Source: Aurantimonas aggregata
Lineage (GTDB): Bacteria > Pseudomonadota > Alphaproteobacteria > Rhizobiales > Rhizobiaceae
DNA: 64,000 bases
Reading direction: 5' to 3'
Assembly: GCF_010500835.1 (NCBI RefSeq)
Contig: NZ_JAAAMJ010000001.1
Span: 496,001-560,000, forward strand
The translations under genes and the position numbers were made by a program. This document shows positions 59,449-64,000 of this stretch, piece by piece; the stretch's first letter is position 1; each line of letters starts with the position of its first letter. The notes beneath the pieces were generated by a model, which was not told where the DNA came from, made no database searches, and saw only the letters and a list, made by a program, of their open reading frames with translations.

Positions 59449-59904
59449 TTACCAGCGGCGGGTGCGCGCGAAATAGCGCTCGGCCTCGAACCCGAAGGCC
59501 TGGCGCAGCCCCGCCTCCTCGCCGCGGATGAAGCGGGCAGTGATCACGAACGGATAGATCATCGCGATCGCCACCGCCGACAGCGCGCCGAGCCAGAACG
59601 CGACCCCCAGCACCACAAGTGCCATTCCGGTATAGATCGGGTTGCGGTTGATCCGGTAAGGCCCCTCGACGATCAGCGCCGTCGGCGTCTGGCGCGGCAT
59701 GATCTCGGTCTTCTTCCGGCGGAACCACAGCGCCGACCATGCCATGATCGCGATGCCGACGACGGCGAGCAGGATGCCGAGCCCGGTGCTCCATGCGGAG
59801 CCGAAACGGGCGATCGGGACGAGCCAGGCCGCAAGGACCGAGGCGGCTATGGTCGCCATCGCCCAGACCGGCGGCAGGTCGGGTGTGAGATGCCCTGAAC
59901 GCAT
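59449..59904 (-). CDS. Isoprenylcysteine carboxyl methyltransferase-like (ICMT) membrane protein
   Basis: A 151-residue membrane protein with four hydrophobic segments. The C-terminal half has the ICMT/PEMT signature GPYRINRNPIYTGMALVVLG and ITARFIRGEEAGLRQAFG. Bacterial members are probably SAM-dependent methyltransferases acting on membrane or small lipophilic substrates, but are mostly uncharacterised. The ATG at 59904 fits the family length; the frame extends 11 codons upstream. Confidence 0.85.
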   Translation of the reverse strand: MRSGHLTPDLPPVWAMATIAASVLAAWLVPIARFGSAWSTGLGILLAVVGIAIMAWSALWFRRKKTEIMPRQTPTALIVEGPYRINRNPIYTGMALVVLGVAFWLGALSAVAIAMIYPFVITARFIRGEEAGLRQAFGFEAERYFARTRRW

Positions 59905-60049
59905 TGGATGATGTCTCCGCGCATTGCCGGCGATCATACAACCGCGTCGGCTGGCACGCCGGCTCCGTCGCCGCCGCCATGATACAAGCCGCTACCGTCT
60001 CCGCCAGCCCACACGGGTCCCCGTCAGGCGCCGTTGATCGCGGTCGGCC

Positions 60050-61270
60050 TCAATCCGCCATCGTCTCGAGGCTCGCATAGCCCTCGGCCGCCTCGCCCTC
60101 GTCGAACGGCGTCGTCACCTCGACGAACGTGTCCGGATAGAAGCCGTTGAAGCGCGTGCGCAGCGACAGCGAGTAGGCGCCGATATGGCCGATCTCGATC
60201 CAGTCGCCGGTATCCACCGTCTCCGGCAGCCAGAACGGCCGCGACAGGATATCGACGCTGTCGCAGGTCGCCCCGCACACCTTGAACGCCTCGATCTTCG
60301 AGGGGTCGCCGTTGCGGCTCTGCCGCGCCGGGTCCGGGATGAAGCGCGCCGGCAGGGTGATCTTGCCGGTCCATGAATCCGACAGCGACGCCCAGATGCC
60401 GTCGTTTATGTAGAGCCGCTTGCCCTTGCGCAGCAGCACCCGGACGATCAGCGAGAACGCCCGCGCGACGATCACCCGGCCGGGCTCGGCGACCAGCGGC
60501 ATCTCGTCGAAGCCCCATTCCCTGATGTCGCCGTCCAGCCGCGACATGATCTGCCCGAGCCCCGGCATCTCGCGCTTCTTGCGGCGCGGATCGTGGCCGT
60601 ATTCGGCCGGAAAGCCGCCGCCGACGTCGAGCCCGGCGAGCGGCACGTCGGCACGGTTGCGCACCCAGTCGGTCGAGGCGAGCGCCCGCTCGTAGGTGTC
60701 CGGGTCCTCGATCTGCGAACCGACATGGAAGCAGATGCCCACCTTGAAGCCGATCTTGTGGCAGCGCTGCAGGAGCTCGACCGCATGGGCCGGCGCCGCG
60801 CCGAACTTCTTCGACAGCTCGTAGGCGGCATGGCCCCTGGTCTGGATACGCACGAACAGGGTGATCGTCCCCGGATCGAGGTCGAGCGCCCGCACGATCC
60901 GCAGGATCTTGGCGACCTCGTCCTCGTGGTCGAGCGACAGGACGCGGATGCCGTAGGTCTCGAGCGCCAGCCTGATGTCCGACTGCGCCTTGACCGGATG
61001 CATGTAGAGCATCTCGGCCTTCGGCAGCGCCGCGCGGACGGCGGCGAACTCGCCGGGCGAGGCGACGTCGAAGATCTTCACCCCCGCCTCGGCGAGGGTC
61101 GAGAGCACCATCGGCTCGCCATTGGTCTTCACCGCATAGGCGGTGTCGCCGGCGAAAGCCGCCATGAAGCCCCTGGCGTCGGCCTTCAGCACCTCGGGTC
61201 GGAAGCAGTAGACCGGCACGTCGGGCCGAAGCGCGAGCGCGGCGTCCTTGGCCGTCTTGAATTTCTGCAA
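60050..61270 (-). CDS. Group IV PLP-dependent decarboxylase (ornithine/lysine type)
   Basis: A 406-residue alanine-racemase-fold decarboxylase. The PLP lysine is Lys48 in AYAVKTN, the glycine loop GLDVGGGFPAEY and GRVIVA bind phosphate, and the substrate Cys is in GATCDSVD. The pattern FHVGSQ and EPGR is typical of eukaryote-like ornithine decarboxylases found in alphaproteobacteria, so putrescine synthesis is likely. Lysine or mixed specificity cannot be excluded. The ATG at 61270 gives normal length. Transcribed alone, divergent from the amidase gene. Confidence 0.88.
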   Translation of the reverse strand: MQKFKTAKDAALALRPDVPVYCFRPEVLKADARGFMAAFAGDTAYAVKTNGEPMVLSTLAEAGVKIFDVASPGEFAAVRAALPKAEMLYMHPVKAQSDIRLALETYGIRVLSLDHEDEVAKILRIVRALDLDPGTITLFVRIQTRGHAAYELSKKFGAAPAHAVELLQRCHKIGFKVGICFHVGSQIEDPDTYERALASTDWVRNRADVPLAGLDVGGGFPAEYGHDPRRKKREMPGLGQIMSRLDGDIREWGFDEMPLVAEPGRVIVARAFSLIVRVLLRKGKRLYINDGIWASLSDSWTGKITLPARFIPDPARQSRNGDPSKIEAFKVCGATCDSVDILSRPFWLPETVDTGDWIEIGHIGAYSLSLRTRFNGFYPDTFVEVTTPFDEGEAAEGYASLETMAD

Positions 61271-61428
61271 GGAAAGCTCCTGCGATTCTGTCGGACGGGC
61301 ATCGCCGAAGCAGCTCAGGCTGCGGCGAATGTTGCGGGGCAGCGTCGTGTCTCGGACCGGGCGACCGGCCTTGCCGTGCTGCCGTCGCCGACCCTAAAGA
61401 GGGCGCGTCATCCCTAGGAGCTTCCCGC

Positions 61429-62694
61429 ATGAACGTCCAGCCGCTCGGTCTCGCCCGCCTCGTCGCCGACATTGAGGCCGGCCTGACCACGCCGGCCCGG
61501 ATCATCGGCGCAGCTGAGGAGCGGATCGACGCGCTGGACGGCGAGATCGCCGCCTTCGTGCGCCGCGCGCCGGCGGAAAGCGTTGCTGCGGCCATCGCCG
61601 CGACTGGGCCGCTGGCGGGCGTGCCGTTCGGCGTCAAGGACATCTTCGACACCGCCGACATGGCGACCGAGCACGGCTCGCCGCTCTATGCCAGGCACCG
61701 CCCGGTCGCCGACGCCGCCCTGGTCGCAATGGCGCGCAAGGCCGGCGCGGCAATCCTCGGCAAGACCGCGACCACCCAGTTCGCCTCGCTCGATCCCTGT
61801 GGCACTCGCAATCCCCACGATATATCCCGCACGCCCGGCGGCTCCTCATCCGGCTCGGCCGCGGCGGTCGCGGCCGGCATGGTCGCCGGCGCCTGCGGCT
61901 CGCAGACCGGCGGCTCGGTGCTGCGGCCGGCCTCCTATTGCGGCGTCGCCGGCTACAAGCCGAGCTTCCGGCTGCTGCCGACCGTCGGCATGAAGACCTT
62001 TGCCTGGTCGCTCGACACGGCCGGCCTGTTCGCCGCCGGCGTCGCCGACGTCGCACTGCTCGCCGCTCGTCTGACCGGCCGCGACCTCGCCCGTGCCCCC
62101 CTCGCAGATGCCGCGGGGCTGCGGATCGGCCTCTACCGAAGCAGCGTCGACGCCTTGATCGAACCAGAGATGCAGGCTGCATGGCACCGCGCCGCCCGCG
62201 CCCTGGAAGCTGCCGGCGCGACGCTGGTGGAGGTGGCCGAACCCGCGGCGCTCTCGGCGGCGCGCGATGTTCACGGCGCCGTCCAGAATTTCGAGGCCGC
62301 GCACGCGCTGATGTGGGAGCATCGCACCCACCGCGCGGCGATCGCGCCGCGCGTGCTGGCGCAGCTCGACGAGGGCGCGGCCATTTCCCCGGCAGACTAC
62401 GATGCCGCGCGGCGGACCGCCCGGATCGGGCGTCGAACGGCGACGAGCCTGTTCGAGACAGTCGATGCGCTGCTGCTGCCGTCGGCGCTCGGCGCCGCTC
62501 CCGAAGGCCTCGGATCGACAGGCGATCCCGCCTTGAACAAGCTCTGGACCCTCACCGGCAACCCCTGCGTCAGCGTGCCCGGCCTGACAACGACGGCCGG
62601 GCTGCCGCTCGGCATCAGCATCGTCACCCGCTTCGGCCGCGACGCCGAGGCACTCGCCATCGGCGCGCTGCTGGAAGCGCGGCTTCGCGCCTGA
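61429..62694 (+). CDS. Amidase signature family enzyme
   Basis: A 421-residue amidase-signature hydrolase. The triad is Lys70 in GVPFGVKDIFD, the cis-Ser in PGGSSSGSAAAVAAG (137-151), and the nucleophile Ser in CGSQTGGSVLRPASYCG. It is shorter than GatA (about 485) and no gatB or gatC is nearby, so it is probably a small-molecule amidase, not the tRNA amidotransferase. The ATG at 61429 has AGGAG nine bases upstream. Divergent from the decarboxylase gene, with a 158-base gap. Confidence 0.9.
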   Translation: MNVQPLGLARLVADIEAGLTTPARIIGAAEERIDALDGEIAAFVRRAPAESVAAAIAATGPLAGVPFGVKDIFDTADMATEHGSPLYARHRPVADAALVAMARKAGAAILGKTATTQFASLDPCGTRNPHDISRTPGGSSSGSAAAVAAGMVAGACGSQTGGSVLRPASYCGVAGYKPSFRLLPTVGMKTFAWSLDTAGLFAAGVADVALLAARLTGRDLARAPLADAAGLRIGLYRSSVDALIEPEMQAAWHRAARALEAAGATLVEVAEPAALSAARDVHGAVQNFEAAHALMWEHRTHRAAIAPRVLAQLDEGAAISPADYDAARRTARIGRRTATSLFETVDALLLPSALGAAPEGLGSTGDPALNKLWTLTGNPCVSVPGLTTTAGLPLGISIVTRFGRDAEALAIGALLEARLRA

Positions 62695-62902
62695 GCCGGT
62701 CGCCGGAATCGCCCGACGGCCGCTTCGGTCCGGATCTGTGCCAAAAAAATACAGCGTCCGGCTTCGCGCTGCATCGTTATTGCCCGCAGGGCCTGGCGGC
62801 CGTGAGGAAGAATTTCCTGCTGCAGTGCAGCAACGAAACCGCCTTTACGATTTCCTCATCTCCGTTAACGTCTCCCTCGTCGTCAGATGAGGAGGCGCTT
62901 CC

Positions 62903-62989
62903 ATGGAACTGACACGTCCCATGAACCTGCTGTTTATCTGTGCCGCATTTGCGTTCGTCGGCGCTCTGGTCGTGGGCATCGTGCCCTGA
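62903..62989 (+). CDS. 28-residue single-helix membrane peptide
   Basis: The ATG at 62903 opens a 28-codon frame: MELTRP, then a hydrophobic helix of about 20 residues (NLLFICAAFAFVGALVVGIV) and a stop. GAGGAGG lies 8-10 bases upstream, which is stronger than for many genes here, and a perfect terminator follows at 63035. These two signals, plus a clean membrane helix, make a real micro-gene likely. Function unknown. It could be an inner-membrane regulator peptide. A second ATG at codon 7 is possible. Confidence 0.7.
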   Translation: MELTRPMNLLFICAAFAFVGALVVGIVP

Positions 62990-63034
62990 CCTGAACAGCG
63001 CGACAGGGGCCATCTTCGAGATGGCCGAGAGACG

Positions 63035-63062
63035 AAAAAGCCGGGGTTCGCCCCGGCTTTTT
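63035..63062. terminator. Bidirectional intrinsic terminator
   Basis: A perfect 12-bp stem AAAAAGCCGGGG / CCCCGGCTTTTT with a TTCG tetraloop and five T on both strands. It sits between the 28-residue gene (+) and metF (-) and should serve both. Confidence 0.95.
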
Positions 63063-63086
63063 CACGTTCGGACGGATGACTTGCGC

Positions 63087-64000
63087 TCAGGCGGCTTCCG
63101 CCTTGCCCTCGGCCTGTGCACCGCCCGCCGTCCCGGCGCGCAGGCCAAGGATGTGGCAGATCGAATAGACTAGGTCCGCCCGGTTCATCGTGTAGAAATG
63201 GAAGTCCGAGATGCCCCGGCTGGTGAGGTCGAGCACCTGCTCGGCGCAGACGGCGGCCGCCACGTGGCTGCGGGTCTGCTCGTCGTTCTCCAGCCCGTCG
63301 AAGCGCTCGGCCAGCCATGACGGGATCTTCGTGCCGCAGGCACTAGAGAAGCGGGCGATCTTGGTGAAATCGTGGATCGGCGCGATGCCGGGAACGATCG
63401 GGATGTAGATCCCTGCCTTGCGCACCCGCTCCACGAAACGCTCGTAGACGTCGTTGTCGAAGAAGAACTGGGTGATGGCGCGCGTCGCGCCATTGTCGAC
63501 CTTGCGCTTCAGGAGGTCGATGTCGGTGGCGAAATCCGGGCTCTCGGGGTGCTTCTCCGGATAGGCCGAGACCGAGATCTCGAAATCGGCGAAGGCTTTC
63601 AGCCCCGCGACCAATTCGACGGCGTTGCGATAGCCGTCGGGCCGCGCGACATATTCGCCGCCGACGCCCGCCTGGCTGTCACCGCGCAGCGCCACGAAAT
63701 GGCGCACGCCGGTCTCCCAGTACTGGCGCACCACCGCATCGACGTCCTCGCGGGACGCGTCGACGCAGGTCAGGTGCGCCGCCGGCGTCAAGCTGGTCTC
63801 CTTGAGGATTCGTTCGATGGTCGAATGGGTGCGCTCGCGGGTCGAGCCGCCGGCCCCGTAGGTGACGGAGACGAAGCGCGGCCCCAGCGGCGCGAGCCGC
63901 TCGATCGAGCGCCAGAGATTTTCCTCCATCTTCTCCGACTTCGGCGGGAAGAACTCGAAGGAGACGTTGATCCCGGAAGGGGAAAGCGGGCTGGTGCGGC
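63087..64000 (-). CDS. metF: Methylenetetrahydrofolate reductase, 3' part (partial)
   Basis: The last 303 codons of a FAD-dependent reductase that makes 5-methyltetrahydrofolate for methionine synthesis. At the right edge the reading is SFEFFPPKSEKMEENLW, the canonical MetF start region, so only the first few codons are missing. Further marks are FVSVTYGAGGSTRERT, HLTCVDASR, VALRGDSQAG, FEISVSAYPEKHPES, ITQFFFDNDVY and VPGIAPI. The Ala/Glu tail after residue 285 is variable in the family. A regulatory leader, if any, lies outside the window. Confidence 0.95.
   Translation of the reverse strand, partial: RTSPLSPSGINVSFEFFPPKSEKMEENLWRSIERLAPLGPRFVSVTYGAGGSTRERTHSTIERILKETSLTPAAHLTCVDASREDVDAVVRQYWETGVRHFVALRGDSQAGVGGEYVARPDGYRNAVELVAGLKAFADFEISVSAYPEKHPESPDFATDIDLLKRKVDNGATRAITQFFFDNDVYERFVERVRKAGIYIPIVPGIAPIHDFTKIARFSSACGTKIPSWLAERFDGLENDEQTRSHVAAAVCAEQVLDLTSRGISDFHFYTMNRADLVYSICHILGLRAGTAGGAQAEGKAEAA

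Noticed and set aside
61429..62694. Amidase as GatA of the glutamyl-tRNA amidotransferase
   Set aside because: It is too short and has no gatB or gatC nearby.

Overview
The window comes from a GC-rich (roughly two thirds G+C) alphaproteobacterium, most likely of the order Hyphomicrobiales (Rhizobiales). The evidence is the complete division/cell-wall (dcw) cluster in alphaproteobacterial order, the lpxC-bamD-recN-ligA run beyond ftsZ, an FtsZ with a long linker and a [12 protein letters not shown] tail, a BA14K-family protein, and CtrA-type TTAA-N7-TTAA boxes in front of division genes. An Aurantimonadaceae-like genus is my guess and is not proven. There are no tRNA or rRNA genes, CRISPR arrays, transposases or prophage genes.

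Layout. 1-8.5 kb: the edge of a membrane sensor with a broken cupredoxin gene, a dienelactone-hydrolase-like protein, uvrD, a DsbA/FrnE-like oxidoreductase, a BA14K protein, an aminopeptidase P and a 68-residue orphan. 8.5-22.3 kb: prmA with a CPA-type antiporter, a SCO protein, an MFS transporter, a moxR ATPase and its probable VWA partner. These two are separated by acetyltransferase, phzF-like, toxin-antitoxin and hydrolase genes plus repeats. A Tim44-domain protein, azlCD and a YbjN-like protein follow. 22.5-26.0 kb: glutathione-dependent formaldehyde oxidation (frmA-fghA), then a translationally coupled pair encoding a GntA/YcgG-like haem N-hydroxylase and a DUF1989 protein.

26.0-52.7 kb (all minus strand) is one long cell-envelope and division block. 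Read in the direction of transcription it is mraZ-rsmH-ftsL-ftsI-murE-murF-mraY-murD-ftsW-murG-murC-murB, then ddl-ftsQ-ftsA-ftsZ, lpxC, bamD, and recN-FAD monooxygenase-ligA. Most genes overlap by 1-13 bases. Two control points stand out. Upstream of mraZ lies an array of TGGG repeats with period 10, overlapping a sigma70-like promoter and preceded by a CtrA box. A second CtrA box lies just upstream of ddl-ftsQAZ.

53.2-64 kb: rnpB (RNase P RNA), then a run rich in peptidoglycan hydrolases (SLT transglycosylase, AmpD-type amidase, GH25 lysozyme, MltB-type transglycosylase) mixed with a J-domain protein, a Thr/Pro-repeat lipoprotein, DUF4112 and ICMT-like membrane proteins, a group IV PLP decarboxylase, an amidase, a 28-residue membrane peptide and the 3' part of metF.

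Three intergenic sites (4.4, 16.1 and 38.5 kb) carry copies of two related palindromic repeat units (called A and B here) with the same ends and different cores. They are the main non-coding accessory feature of the window.
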